A stretch of DNA of 64,000 bases from Ornithodoros turicata. Taxonomy: Eukaryota > Arthropoda > Arachnida > Ixodida > Argasidae. The notes beneath the pieces were generated by a model, which saw only the letters and a list, made by a program, of their open reading frames with translations, searched no databases and was not told the DNA's origin. This document shows, in pieces, positions 45,201 through 56,275 of this stretch (its first letter is position 1; every line of letters starts with the position of its first letter). The position numbers and the translations under genes were made by a program. The DNA lies in assembly GCF_037126465.1 (NCBI RefSeq), contig NW_026999348.1:1116001-1180000 (forward strand), written 5' to 3'.

Positions 45201-46249
45201 CACTCGGTTATTAGAGGTAGAAGTCGTGTCGTGTGTGCTGAGCTCATTTTCCTGCTAATGACTACGAAGATGCCGTAGAAGGCTAATTGAGAAGACGTCC
45301 AAAGCACACTGATGCTCAGTACCCGTTGATTTTGCTTCACCGAGGTGACGAGTTCAACACAACGTCTTAGGTATGTACAGGCGTCACGCATGTATAAATT
45401 ATAATATAGCGACGACGTATTCCATTTAACTTATGTTATCCTACTTGTCCCGTACTCAACATTGTCAACATCAAGAAATTAAATTTTAGGGGCCTTCCAG
45501 TGTTGAAGTGGCGCAAGACTGCTTCGTGTGTGTGTGATCCAGGCACTCAAGTTGACATGACAGAAATAGCTGAAAGCAGGTATGCAAAGTCCACAGATGG
45601 AAGCACTAGATTTGTTACGTGTTGCAGACTTTGTGACATTTTTTTGAGTCTTTGGACAGGTGCAGAACATTAACATGATGTCAACAAGAGGAAAAGAAAC
45701 CGATGAGAATTACTAGCTTGTTTGAAGGGTACAAGAATACTTCCTGTTGAGATGTAGTTATGACTTTATGACTAAGGAACGCTAATTAATTTTCTAGAGC
45801 TGCATCATCTTCACTTGAATGCCCAGTGAAACAGCAAACGTTCATTGTCTTTGAAGCCCCACTACTGGAATTGTTCAATGTGTGTCAGAGCTGCAGTGAG
45901 CCATGCAAGGTTACCACATCATATTGGTCCTGAATTTGCAGAGTTCCCCTATCTCGGACGCAACTGTCATTTCTCTTTATTGGTCTTGCGATCCTACCTT
46001 CTCAGAGATTAATGTGGTTCACCATGCACTGCATGGGCGCTGCCTTTCTCTATACTCATGCTTTCGGTTTCTTGTTCTGTTGAATAAATATTCACTTGAG
46101 TTTGCAGGCATCACGCTGTCTACTGTGTTTGTCCCTCATCTATGTTGATGTGCTGTAACGGTATAGCACATCAACATGCCAACAACCTAATAAACAACCT
46201 TGCGTAGTCCTACTTTTGGATGGAAACTACACAATGTGGTAACATTCAA
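42238..46249. other. No gene recognised
   Basis: Four kilobases without a supported gene. Notable bits are several GAACC...GGTTC and AAGGGTTC words at 42680-42930, a TTTAT-rich segment at 44277-44300 followed by CTTAAAGGACCATACGGGC that may be the 3' end of a minus-strand LINE, and a CA microsatellite at about 44390-44408. The 154 residue ORF at 44570-45034 has no domain I recognise. Confidence 0.5.
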
Positions 46250-47117
46250 GTAGTAGGAGGGAGTGTCGAGGCTACATGGGTGAGAGTTAGAAACCTGGAC
46301 CCCTGACCCCTGCCCTGAGCCCTGCGCGTATTTTTCCCCGCGCGGCGCGTGTGCGGAGGGTTGTCCGCGCGCTTATAACATGCAGAGACATGCAATGAAG
46401 GGTCATACACAAAAAGTACAAGTGAAAATATATTTATTAATGCCTCATTGTAATGCAAATCAAGTTGAGATATATTTATTAAAGCCAATAGTGCTGGGAA
46501 TTATGCCAACTGTGATGCCAACCAGGTGAAGGAGAAAAACCCAGCCGAAAAACCTTCACCACCTGTAACAGGGGCGGCGCTCGGGTGGAGGGCTGCTGTG
46601 GTGGGCGGAGGGCTGCGTGCGCGCTTACCCTTCAGCCTGGGCCGACTTCTTTCGTCATGTTTCAATCTGTGCCGACTTCAATCGTAGCTTTTTTTTTCAG
46701 CTACAACAGGTGTGCAGTAGGCCGTTTACATGCAAAGGATAGCCATACACAAAAATTCCAAGTGAAAATATATTTATTAGAGTCATTAGTGTCAGAAATT
46801 ATGCTGTGACTCTGTGTGGAGGAGAAAAACCCAGCCAAAAAACCTGAAGCAGAAGAAACACAATACACATAACAAAGAACATACTTATTACAGGTACGAT
46901 ACAATAGCATTGAATAGGTATCACAGTTCAAACACAATATTTTTTTATTAACTGTAATCGCACAAGTTTTCAATGAATCAGAAGGGATAACACATTTAAT
47001 CAAAGAAGATATTCTTAATCAGTATGATTATAAACAAAATTATAAGTTGCATTATAAAAAGTCTAATATTCCTATATGTGAGAACCTTCAGTGCAATAGC
47101 GGGAAGTTCTGATAGTT
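46250..47117 (+). repeat. Inverted repeat, outer left segment
   Basis: Inverted partner of about 53950-54797. It includes a GC-rich island (CCCCGCGCGGCGCGTGTGCG) and two tandem modules, each ending GAGAAAAACCCAGCC, ~290 bp apart. Confidence 0.9.
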
Positions 47118-47149
47118 CTATGTAATTAACTGTGAACAGCAGAGACCCT

Positions 47150-48130
47150 GGAAGACTATGGGACACGAACACAAGAGGAAATAAAATCTATACCACTACA
47201 AAGAAGTTATTCTTAATCAAAACAACATAGTAATCTATCATTCAGAAAATCAGAAGAAAAAATCAAACTCATCAGAAAATAGACATGTTAAAAATGAACT
47301 TCACCACATAGCATGCTCCTAGCCAACAACCAGATCTGATGATATCTGCCCTGATTTGTTGAACACGGCTGCCAATAGATGTATGGAAGACCACGGAACA
47401 CGAAAGACAAGAACGACAGAAACACAAGAGGAAATAAAATATATACCACTACAAAGAAGATATTCCTAATCAAAACAACAGAGTAATCTATCATTCAGAA
47501 AATCAGAAGAAAAAATCAAGCTCATCAGAAAATAGACATGTTAAAAATGAACTTCACCACATAGCACGCTCCTAGCCAACAAACACAACAAAAAATGACA
47601 CGAACACAAGAGGAAATAAAATCTATACCACTACAAAGAAGATATTCCTAACCAAAACAACAGAGTAATCTATCATTCACATGTTAAAAATGAATTTCAC
47701 CACATAGCACGCTCCTAGCCAACAAACAGAACAAAGAACGACACGAACACAAGAGGAAATAAAATCTATACCACTAGAAAGAAGATATTCCTAATCAAAA
47801 CAACAGAGTAATCTATCATTCAGAAAATCAGAAGGAAAAATCAAACTCATCAGAAAGTAGACGTGTTAAAAATGAACATCACCACATAGCACGGTCCTAC
47901 ATACAACCAGATCTAATGATATCTGCCCTGATTTGTTGAAGACAGGTGCTGATAGATGTATGGAAGACCGCGGAACACGAACGACAATACGAAATAAAAT
48001 CTATACCACTACAAAGAAGATATTCTTAATCAATACGATTACAATCAAATTACAAGTTGTATTATAAAAAGTCTAATATTCCTATACGTGAGAACCATCA
48101 TTGCAATAGCGTGAATATCTGTCATAACAT
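47150..48130. repeat. Tandem array with 142-250 bp units
   Basis: Units start GAAATAAAATCTATACCACT at about 47181, 47430, 47613, 47755 and 47991. They share GAAGATATTCCTAATCAAAA, AGTAATCTATCATTC and TTCACCACATAGCACGCTCC. Length differences come from presence or absence of internal blocks. The last unit ends in a copy of the 47007-47100 arm sequence. No coding capacity is evident. Confidence 0.85.
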
Positions 48131-49130
48131 TTCGAGCGCAATAGGGAATCTCAGTTTCATATTCCAACATTATTCAGCTTTTAATTTCTTATTATGTGAA
48201 CAGCATAGACGTAAGGAAATAACGAGAAACAACACAATCAACAGCTACAATTAATAGAGAGCCAAACCTGCGCACCATCCAACACACAGAAAAATAATAG
48301 CTAATCAATCTATCAAAAGGCGAAAAATTACAATATAGCACAGACTTAACGCTGAAGAACAGAGGAACACGCGGCGACACGTAAACAACAGCAGAGCAAC
48401 ATAATCTATCATTGAATCATCATAAAATCGACCAATATACAATTTTCATTCTAACAAACACTACGAACCTTGATGGAGGTATCCAAGACGTAGGAAATAT
48501 GCACTGTGTTCACTCTTTTCCTCAAAGCCAGGAGACTTTATGTCTCTATCTATGTGACCGCGCATGCTTTATGACTCAAAGGGTTAGGGGCTATATTACT
48601 TCGTCCAGCAAACGGGGCGCTCTAGAGGTCAGATAAGAGAGTTCAAAGGCGATATATTTTATTGTGCAGCGCAAAGAGATGTCGATATCACTCGCGGGGG
48701 TCACTATCTTTTCGCATCCTTTCCCTGAAACGGAAATCTTTCGTCAAAGTGGTTGACAAGTCGACTAAGTTTGTAGAGATGCGGGGGGGATATGTTTATT
48801 AGACGAAAAGGAAAAAAGAAAACGGGGAAAGGTCAGCCAAACGGGACATCGGCTTGCTATTCCAGAAATAAGAATAATAAATAAATAAATAAAAAAGAAA
48901 AGATAGGAATCAAAGAAAGAAAGAAATAGGAAGGAATAAGAAATAAATAAATAAATGAAGAAAATTAAGAAATAAGGAATAAAGAAAAAGAAAAAGGAAG
49001 TAGGAAAAAACGAAAAACTACCAGATGATGAAAGAAGGATGAGGTAGATGAAAGCCAAAGATGACAAAAAAAGATTACTAACAAACGGTGAAAGAATGAT
49101 GAGATGAATCACAGAAGATGACTTTAAAAA
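48131..49130. other. AT-rich, purine-rich low-complexity region
   Basis: No gene recognised. At 48880-49020 the plus strand is almost pure A/G with AAATAAATAAAT and GAAAGAAAG runs. The long T-rich minus-strand ORF there is low complexity (phenylalanine, serine, leucine) and not supported. Confidence 0.55.
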
Positions 49131-49200
49131 GAAAGCATGAGGTTAATGCGTTGAAGGTGAGAGTGGGGCATAGAAGAAGAATGAGATTTCACGACTGAGT

Positions 49201-49925
49201 TCACAGGCTGTTCATCAGACCTGAGTCTCTCAAGAAAGTCAGAACTGCTTTGGTCACAGACTGCTGTGTGTGATCTCGTACTGGGCCGAGCAGAGTGGCC
49301 AGAGAAAAGTCCGTGCACCGCAGCTCGAGTAGGCGTCGTCTCAGCGTGGCTCGAGGGGTGTCGAATCTGTGACAGTCGAGGAGAAGGTGTGGCACATTAG
49401 CTTCAACAGCGCAAGTGGGGCATTTGGGCGACTGGAGAAGACCCATTTTACATAGAAGTAGAGGTGTCCTGGCGACATTAAGGCGTAGTCGGTGTAGTAT
49501 GGACGCTTCTTGACGCGAGCAGTGGTGTGTGGCAACGAAATCCATCGACGGGTCGATAGACCGGAGATGGTCATTCAGTCGGACAGCGTCCTCTTGAAAC
49601 TGCCGAGTGCCGTTATAACGGAGTCGCTGTGTCTGTAACCGACACGATGAGGCTGAAAGTGGTAGAAGACAGTTATTGGAGGTGCCGTCCCCATGTGCCC
49701 GACGTGCTAAGGCGTCTGCGCGGGTGTTTCCGTGCAGGCCGGTGTGACTGGGTGCCCATTGGAAACACAGGCTATGACCAAAGGATAGAAGTCGGTTGTA
49801 TATTGTGACTATCATGGTGTCTAGGCCGCCGATTGTTCTGGAACAATAATTTGCTAGAACTTCTAGCGCCACATTACTGTCCGTGAACACAACCCAAGCG
49901 CCAGGCGGTGATACCGCTGTAGAGA
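49201..49925 (-). pseudogene. Non-LTR retrotransposon RNase H and zinc-knuckle C-terminus
   Basis: The frame is open from about 49925 to a stop at 49201. RNase H reads VVFTDSNVALEVLANY, then FQWAPSHTGLHGNTRADALA (~55-75). A later CPTCAVEANVPHLLLDC motif near residue 165 fits the C-terminal C2HC zinc knuckle of ORF2 in I/Jockey-type elements. The first RNase H catalytic acidic residue and the RT are missing, so this is a 5'-truncated copy. It lies inside the 4.4 kb that splits the inverted repeat's left arm. Confidence 0.85.
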
Positions 49926-50379
49926 TGCGATATTGTTATTGAACATGTAGAGAGAGTCCAAATTAATTGGTAGCAACGATACTCAATCAAAAAAGGGAAA
50001 CAAATTTAATTACATCAATTTTTGTAATATCTTGCAACAGAAATTTCTAATGAACCACACAGAAATATCAAATGTGAAATGCAACTCAGAGTTATGAGGC
50101 ATTCCCATCTTAAAGGTACTTACTTATGTCAATCCAGTGAACAATTGAAACAAATACAAGACAATAATTATTTCGAGCAGTAAGTTCACAACTCATAGAA
50201 TATCAGTCGAGTGAATACTTGAAACAAAATCAAAACAATAATTCTCACGACAGGTGGTGATTATGGCATTCTAAACCAGATAATAAGATTTTAATCAATA
50301 AAATAAACATAGATATGCTTTTAATTAAGTGTAGACGTGCACTTGAAAACAGAAGAGACAATTGCTCTACATTGAAAAG
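49926..50379. other. AT-rich, no gene recognised
   Basis: Contains two similar AATTGAAACAAATACAAGAC and CTTGAAACAAAATCAAAACA stretches. Otherwise unassigned. Confidence 0.45.
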
Positions 50380-50577
50380 ATGGACAGATTTTGTACTCGA
50401 TACCATAAGTCATGGGAAGATGTGATAAAAAACTGCTTCGAAAAGGAGGAGCCGCGAAATGATTTCATTATCGCTGCATTTCAATACGTCCTAGACATGG
50501 TCGTATTCGGAGATATGGTACAAGCTACAGAACTGAAGGTGCAAAGAATTTATATGCCGAATCTACAACACTTATAA
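50380..50577 (+). CDS. Small unassigned ORF A in AT-rich cluster
   Basis: 65 codons from ATG 50380 to the stop at 50575-50577. It begins MDRFCTRYHKSWEDVIKNCF and has a balanced, non-repetitive composition with predicted helices, unlike the surrounding low-complexity frames. The next ORF on the same strand starts 17 bases downstream in another frame and is open upstream of its ATG, so the two may be one frameshifted gene. I recognise no family. The compact same-strand layout suggests a virus-like or large-element gene block. This could still be chance. Confidence 0.35.
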   Translation: MDRFCTRYHKSWEDVIKNCFEKEEPRNDFIIAAFQYVLDMVVFGDMVQATELKVQRIYMPNLQHL

Positions 50578-50593
50578 AAATATCTGCACATCA

Positions 50594-50809
50594 ATGTCGC
50601 AAGGGCCACTAGGGTTGATGGCGGAGTTTTTGAGGTTTGCCAACGAAGAATTGAAATACACTAGACCAGATGTAATTGTAATCATTGCGATGGGCATTGC
50701 GTTCATCAAGAAAGATGTCGGATCAAATTATCGTATACAAGCGGTCTATATCGCACGATTCATTACGGATTTGTTGAAATTACACATATCTGAGATGGAA
50801 AGTACATAA
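50594..50809 (+). CDS. Small unassigned ORF B in AT-rich cluster
   Basis: 71 codons from ATG 50594. It has a hydrophobic central helix (VIVIIAMGIAFI) and amphipathic flanks. The frame is also open upstream of the ATG, so the N-terminus may be longer or joined to ORF A by a frameshift near 50575. No family recognised, and no ribosome or promoter signal can be judged in this eukaryotic context. Confidence 0.35.
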   Translation: MSQGPLGLMAEFLRFANEELKYTRPDVIVIIAMGIAFIKKDVGSNYRIQAVYIARFITDLLKLHISEMEST

Positions 50810-50878
50810 AATCTGATCACGTGATATGTTCCACTACTACGGCAACGCAATTATTTTCTTCTACCAGTCTCTGCAACG

Positions 50879-51260
50879 GTGTCGAATCAACAGAAGTTCA
50901 ATATTGTCGTGCAAGGCCTGATGTATTATCACCTGTTGAAACTCAACAAAGATATCAATTACGGTGATTTTCGGACGATTTTCACCGATTTTCCACCGAT
51001 TTTCACCGGACGATTTTCATCTAATCCTCTCTTGTACGCCATTCAAGAATCTTCATACAAAGAATGGAAACATCAATAAGAGACTGTGCAAGTTCATCGC
51101 GACAAAGTGCAAGTTGTTGAAGCAATACAAACACGGCGACAACATAGCGCCTGCGTTAATCAACGCTGGATTCAAGCGCCCAATAATCACAATAAACTAT
51201 TTAATGTCTTCGGAATTCATCATTGAAGACAACAAACGACAACTTCAGAGTTTGAAATAG
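50879..51260 (+). pseudogene. Unassigned ORF C/D, apparently frameshifted
   Basis: A first frame (50879-51079) reads FNIVVQGLMYYHLLKLNKDI. A second overlapping frame carries on to 51260 and ends with an NKRLCKFIATKCKLLKQY and INYLMSSEFIIEDN composition that looks coding. The switch falls at or after a slippery direct repeat, CGATTTTCACCG, present about four times at 50969-51018, so an indel there is plausible. No family recognised. Same strand and spacing as ORFs A, B and E. Confidence 0.35.
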
Positions 51261-51328
51261 AACTGTAATTTATCGAAATAAACAAGTGTATAACTGAAAC
51301 AATAAATGTAATTTTTGTCATCATTATA

Positions 51329-51544
51329 ATGAATTCTACCCATCACAATGAAAAACACCTTGCATTTAGCATGGCTAGAATGAGAACAGTGATCGCTAAG
51401 GAAACGAATATTCCAGAATTTGTGTAAGAATTCTCATATGGAATGAGACCTGACCACCAAATAGGTTTTACTCGACTAAACTCTGAACAAGTTCAACACC
51501 CGAAGGATATAATTGCCCGAGAAGGATCGGTCATTGAAATTTAG
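51329..51544 (+). pseudogene. Unassigned ORF E with one internal stop
   Basis: From ATG 51329 the frame is open for 32 codons (SMARMRTVIAKETNIPEFV), meets TAA at 51425-51427, then stays open for 38 more codons (RPDHQIGFTRLNSEQVQHP) to TAG at 51542-51544. Continuation in the same frame suggests a single nonsense mutation in a 71 residue protein. No family recognised. It ends just before the inner left inverted-repeat segment begins. Confidence 0.3.
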
Positions 51545-51554
51545 AGACATGATA

Positions 51555-52506
51555 CATCAGTCTATGATTACAAAAAGGATCACTAATCTCATGTGAAAAC
51601 TTATCATATTTCATTAATTAAATTCCACAGTGCATGTATATTTCTCAATCAGTTGCACTAGCCCAGACACAGTAAAAGAAGAAGAAAAGGCGCCTTTGAC
51701 AAGCAACCCGATTGGAGTGCGGAACAAATAAATAAATATTTTTATCAACACAGTTGTCCGTTTGCATGACTGGATAGGAAAAATGAGCCGTCCAAGATAG
51801 GGCAAAACGGGAAATAAGGCAAGATAACTGATTGCGGCGGGATAAGTCAAAGCGTTCGCGACACAGTGTCATCGACTTTTACATTCGCATTCGGGTTCAG
51901 TGCCTGGGAGATAATACGAAGCCTTCGGGAAAATCGAATCTATTATCAGATGCCACAATGCAAACGAAAGATTTTACAAGCATGACGAGCAGGCCAAGTC
52001 TACATTTCTAGTCACATAGTCTTCGTAACACACAGCACACAAACGTATATGAAATAATTTCCAATTGGCAATCAGATTTTGGGAGAAGCGGATCACACAA
52101 CAGCCATCAGAAGTGCTTAACCAATATACAATGAAGATGAGCGTTATGCATAAACACAATGGAAGATATGTTATATTAATTATAATAACCAGATCAGCGC
52201 AGGTCACACATAAATGTAGATCAAATTCACAAAATATACTCGAGATTTCCCGTAACCATACAGAAAAACTATCACATTATTTTAGTGTAATAGCATCCGG
52301 GCACTACAAATGGAAAGGCCATACTTTAATTTTATAAGTCTTTAGCTCATAACGTTGTAAAATGCAAAATCAACACAAAAGATCATTTTCTTCTTTAAAT
52401 TTTCAAAGTCAAAACTGCACGCTATTTCTTGCATTTTTGTAAAGATATAGATTAAAAAGTTGTGCATATACTCACACATACTATACAAGATATTTGATTG
52501 TGGATT
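51555..52506 (+). repeat. Inverted repeat, inner left segment
   Basis: Inverted partner of 52996-53945. ORFs occur in both arms as mirrored frames of similar length (for example 51974-52207 and 53294-53527), but no domain is recognisable, so they are not called. Confidence 0.9.
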
Positions 52507-52512
52507 ACTTTT

Positions 52513-52719
52513 ATTTACTTAAAACTCGAAGAAAGGGTCACCCGCGTCCTCGAAGACGTTTCGGCACAACGCCGGGTCGCGTTTCCCCAATGCCGTACCC
52601 GAAACCGAACGCGATTCTGCGCCCGACGCGTTAACGCGGTACCGCACACGAGTGTGTTGGTTTTTCCGGAAACGGGTTCGTCGACGAGGGTGACCCTTTT
52701 TGTCGAGTTTTAAGTAAAT
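52513..52719. mobile_element. GC-rich near-palindromic MITE in the spacer
   Basis: Ends ATTTACTTAAAACTCG on both sides (inverted), continuing into GGGTCACCCGCGTC and GGGTCACCCTCGTC. The two halves remain complementary towards the centre. It is strikingly GC-rich against AT-rich surroundings. It may be a MITE, or a hairpin left by formation of the larger inverted repeat. No clear target duplication. Confidence 0.6.
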
Positions 52720-52995
52720 TTCGTTCCGAAAATATTCGTAACTTTTAATATCCACGACATAAAGAATTCGCATTATGTTATAGTGTATACAGAAAATATC
52801 AATCCATTCCAATAACTTCTCTGACATCGTGAAAGAGTGCTCCTCAAAGTGAGCGACCTAAAGCTTGCGTATTGTGAAATTACACATTCTACAACACTGA
52901 AAAAAATTGCAATACCTGTTCAAATTGTAACTAAACTCTTACTGATGTGTGGTAGTCACCACTTCTGAATGTGAATCGATAAATTTTAGCAATGA

Positions 52996-54797
52996 ATCCC
53001 CAATCAAATATCTTGTATAGTATGTGTGAGTATATGCACAACTTTTTAATCTATATCTTTAGAAAAATGCAAGAAATAGCGTGCAGTTTTGACTTTGAAA
53101 ATTTAAAGAAGAAAATGGTCTTTAATGTGGAATTTGCGTTTTACAACGTTATGAGCTAAAGACTTATAAAATTAAAGTATGGCCTTTCCATTTGTAGTGC
53201 CCGGATGCTATTACACTAAAATAATGTGACAGTTTTTCTGTATGGTTACGGGAAATCTCGAGTATATTTTGTGAATTTGATCTACATTTATGTGTGACCT
53301 GCGCTGATCTGGTTATTATAATTAATATAACATATCTTCCATTGTGTTTATGCATAACGCTCATCTTCATTGTCTATTGGTTAAGCACTTCTCATGGCTG
53401 TTCTGTAATCCGCTTCTCCCAAAATCTGATTGCCACTTGGAAATTATTTCATATATGTTTTTGTGCTGTGTGTTACGAAGACTATGTGATTAGAAATGTA
53501 GACTTGGCCTGCACGTCATGCTCGTAAAATCTTTTGTTTGCATTGTGGCATCTGATAATAGAATCGCTTTTCCCGAAGGCTTCGTATTATCTCCCAGACA
53601 CTGAACCCGAATGCGATTGTAAAAGTCGATGACACTGTGTTGCGAACGCTTTGACCTATCCCGCCGCAATCAGTTATCTTACCTTATTTCCCGTTTTGCC
53701 CTATCTTGGACGGTTCATTTTTCCTGCCCAGTCATACAAATGGACAACTGTGTTGACAAAAATATTTATTTATTTGATCCGCACTCCAATCGGGTTGCTT
53801 GTCAAAGACGCCTTTTCTTCTTCTTTTACTATGTCTGGGCTAGTGCAACTGTTTGAGAAATATACATGCACTGTGGAATTTAATTCATGAAATATGATAA
53901 GTTTTCACATGAGATTAGTGATCCTTTTTGTAATCATAGACTGACTATCACAACTATCACAACTTCTCGCTATTGCACTGATGGTTCTCACATATAGGAA
54001 TATTAGACTTTTTATAATATAACTTATAATTTTGTTTATAATCATATTGATTAAGAATATCTTCTTTGACTAAATGTGTTATCCCTTCTGATTCATTGAA
54101 AACTTGTGCGATTACAGTTAATAAAAAAATATTGTGTTTGATCTGTGATACCTATTCAATGCTATTGTATCGTACCTGTAATAAGTATGTTCTTTGTTAT
54201 GTGTATTGTGTTTCTTCTGCTTCAGGTTTTTTGGCTGGGTTTTTCTCCTCCACACAGAGTCACAGCATAATTTCTGACACTAATGACTTCAATAAATATA
54301 TTTTCACTTGTACTTTTCTGTATGGCTATCCTTTGCATGTAAACGGCCTACTGCACACCTGTTGTAGCTGAAAAAAAAAGCTACGATTGAAGTCGGCACA
54401 GATTGAAAAACGACGAAAGAAGTCGGCCCAGGCTGAAGGGTAAACGCGCACGCAGCCCTCCGGTCACGCTCCGCCCACCACAGCAGCCCTCCACCCGAGT
54501 GCCACCCCTGTTACAGGTGGTGAAGTTTTTTCGGCTGGGTTTTTCTCCTTCACCTGATTCACATAATAATAAATATATCTCAACTTGATTGGCATTACAA
54601 TTGGAATTAAAATATATTTTCACTTGTACTTTTTGTGTATGACCCTTCTTTGCATGTCTCTGCATGTTATAAGCGCGCGGACAACCCTCCGCACACGCGC
54701 CGCGCGGGGAAAAATACGCGCAGGGCTCAGGGCAGGGGTCAGAGGTCCAGGTTTCTAACTCTCACCCATGTAGCCTCGACACCCTCTCCTACTACTC
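52996..54797 (-). repeat. Inverted repeat, right arm (continuous)
   Basis: Carries both halves of the left arm joined at about 53945-53955, where a short GTGATAGTT duplication (ACTATCACAACTATCAC on the plus strand) marks the junction. Confidence 0.9.
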
Positions 54798-55330
54798 ATC
54801 CAGATATATATACTAATGTTTTAGTCGACGGAGATTTGCTGTTTTTGTACAACCTTCATTGTACATTTCTTTTGTCTCACTTAGCATGCCTGAAGAAATG
54901 CTCTGATATTCATCAAGATGGCTGGTCATTGTTTGATCTGCAGCATTATTGTTCCTGTAATCTTTTCACCAACAGAGAATACAAAAGTGAACAAATGGTA
55001 AAATATAACTAGCTTGCTAAATTCAAAGGGGAAAGACTAAACTGTTTATACTTCTCTTGTTTATTTTGTTGCAGGTTTTACAACTCTATCAAGTACGTCA
55101 AAACATCAGAGGGCAGGAAGTCCTACTCTGCTTCCTAAATCCCTGGACAATAAAAAAGAAATATATAGTTTGAGTTGTGACAAAATGTTGCTTCTGCTCT
55201 TATATTATATTTCAATAAAATGTTACGATGCATTTGTAGTGTACACTGAAGCCAGTTTCAATTTGCAGGGCTGTCAAAAGTACTTTACAAAAGCACATCT
55301 CAATTACAGTAACAGAGAACTTAACTCATT
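54798..55330. other. No gene recognised
   Basis: Unassigned AT-rich sequence. A polypyrimidine tract followed by TTGTTGCAG near 55065-55074 could be a splice acceptor, but no supported exon follows. Confidence 0.4.
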
Positions 55331-56275
55331 ACTCTAGGTCTATTCATCGATTTCACCAAGGCTTTCGACTTATCGAATCACGGTGTTCTATTCTTAAAGC
55401 TTGAGCACTACGGTATCCGCGGTATTCCATTAAATTTAATACGCACTTATCTTCAACATCGCAAACAGTTTGTTGATATTCAGGGGCAGTGTTCGGGAAT
55501 ACACCACATCACAACCGGTGTACCACAAGGGAGCATTCTTGGGCCACTGCTTTTCATTATCTATGTGAATGACATGTTTGCCTTATCAAACCACATTAAG
55601 ATAGTAGCTTATGCTGATGACACCGCCCTATTCCTGCAAGGAAAGTGTCTCACAGATTTAACAAGAAAGATGAACAACTTCTTATCAACCTTCTACACCT
55701 GGTCTACTAAAAATTATTTGATAATTAACCCCCTTAAAACCAAGGCTGTTGTTTTCCACCCACCGCATAAGGCTACTTCCTGTTCCGAATCTATTGTTGT
55801 CGGTACAAGCACGATATCTTTTGTCAAGGAGGTGAAGTCACTGGGCGTCTGGTTCACTGATACGATGTCCTGGGATAAGCACGTCGGTTACATCACTAAC
55901 AAAATATCGCGCGTGATCGGCATTCTAGGTCGACACAGAAACGTCCTTCGAACTAAGGCAAAAGTTATGACCTATAACGCACTGGTTTACCCTCACCTCA
56001 CATACTGTCACCTAGTTTGGGGAACCACAACGCAAACAAATCTTGAAAGGTTAGTTTTGTGTCAGAAGAAGGTACTTCGTCACACAGCAAACGTTCCCTT
56101 TTTACATCCAACAGGATCCCTCTTCGCGAAATTTAGCATAATCAGAATTATGGATCTCTATAAGTACCGTATGTCCATTACATATGCAAGTTCAGTAAAG
56201 CAAAATAATCACATCTTTCTAGCCCTAGTCAATTTAACCATGAGATTAACCTCTTATTCACTACGCTACAATTAG
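55331..56275 (+). pseudogene. LINE reverse transcriptase core and C-terminus (CR1/L2-like)
   Basis: The frame is open from at least 55331. The GTG-initiated portion at 55565 is not the real start. RT motifs in order are FIDFTKAFDLSNH (~4), GVPQGSILGPLLF (~65), catalytic AYADDTALF (~95), LGVWFTDTMSWDKHV (~170) and the C-terminal VYPHLTYCHLVWG. The catalytic YADD is intact. After the stop at 56275 the conserved tail (NYGTQLVSYNLPRHIN, then KAMYVH) continues in other frames to about 56420, so the end is frameshifted. The endonuclease domain is absent by 5' truncation. Confidence 0.88.

Larger units (their letters stand above)
46250..54797. repeat. Large AT-rich inverted repeat with split left arm
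   Basis: The right arm 52996-54797 (1.8 kb) is the inverted copy of two left segments, 46250-47117 and 51555-52506. The 4.4 kb between those segments (47118-51554) has no counterpart on the right. The arms are separated by a 489 bp spacer. Arm similarity is high but with scattered indels. No target duplication is visible at 46250 or 54797. It could be a transposon or viral-type element with long inverted ends, or an inverted duplication followed by deletion of 4.4 kb from one copy. Confidence 0.9.

Noticed and set aside
48765..49112. 115 codon minus-strand ORF rich in F, S, L and I
   Set aside because: It is the T-rich complement of a purine-rich simple-sequence tract; composition is low-complexity and there is no domain.
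51974..53527. Paired ORFs in the inner inverted-repeat arms (e.g. 51974-52207 and 53294-53527)
   Set aside because: They are mirrored because the DNA is repeated, so conservation between them is not independent evidence, and no domain is visible.
46250..54797. Polinton/Maverick or a named large DNA virus integration
   Set aside because: Long inverted ends and compact ORFs are suggestive, but I see no polymerase, integrase, ATPase or capsid motif, so no named group can be supported.
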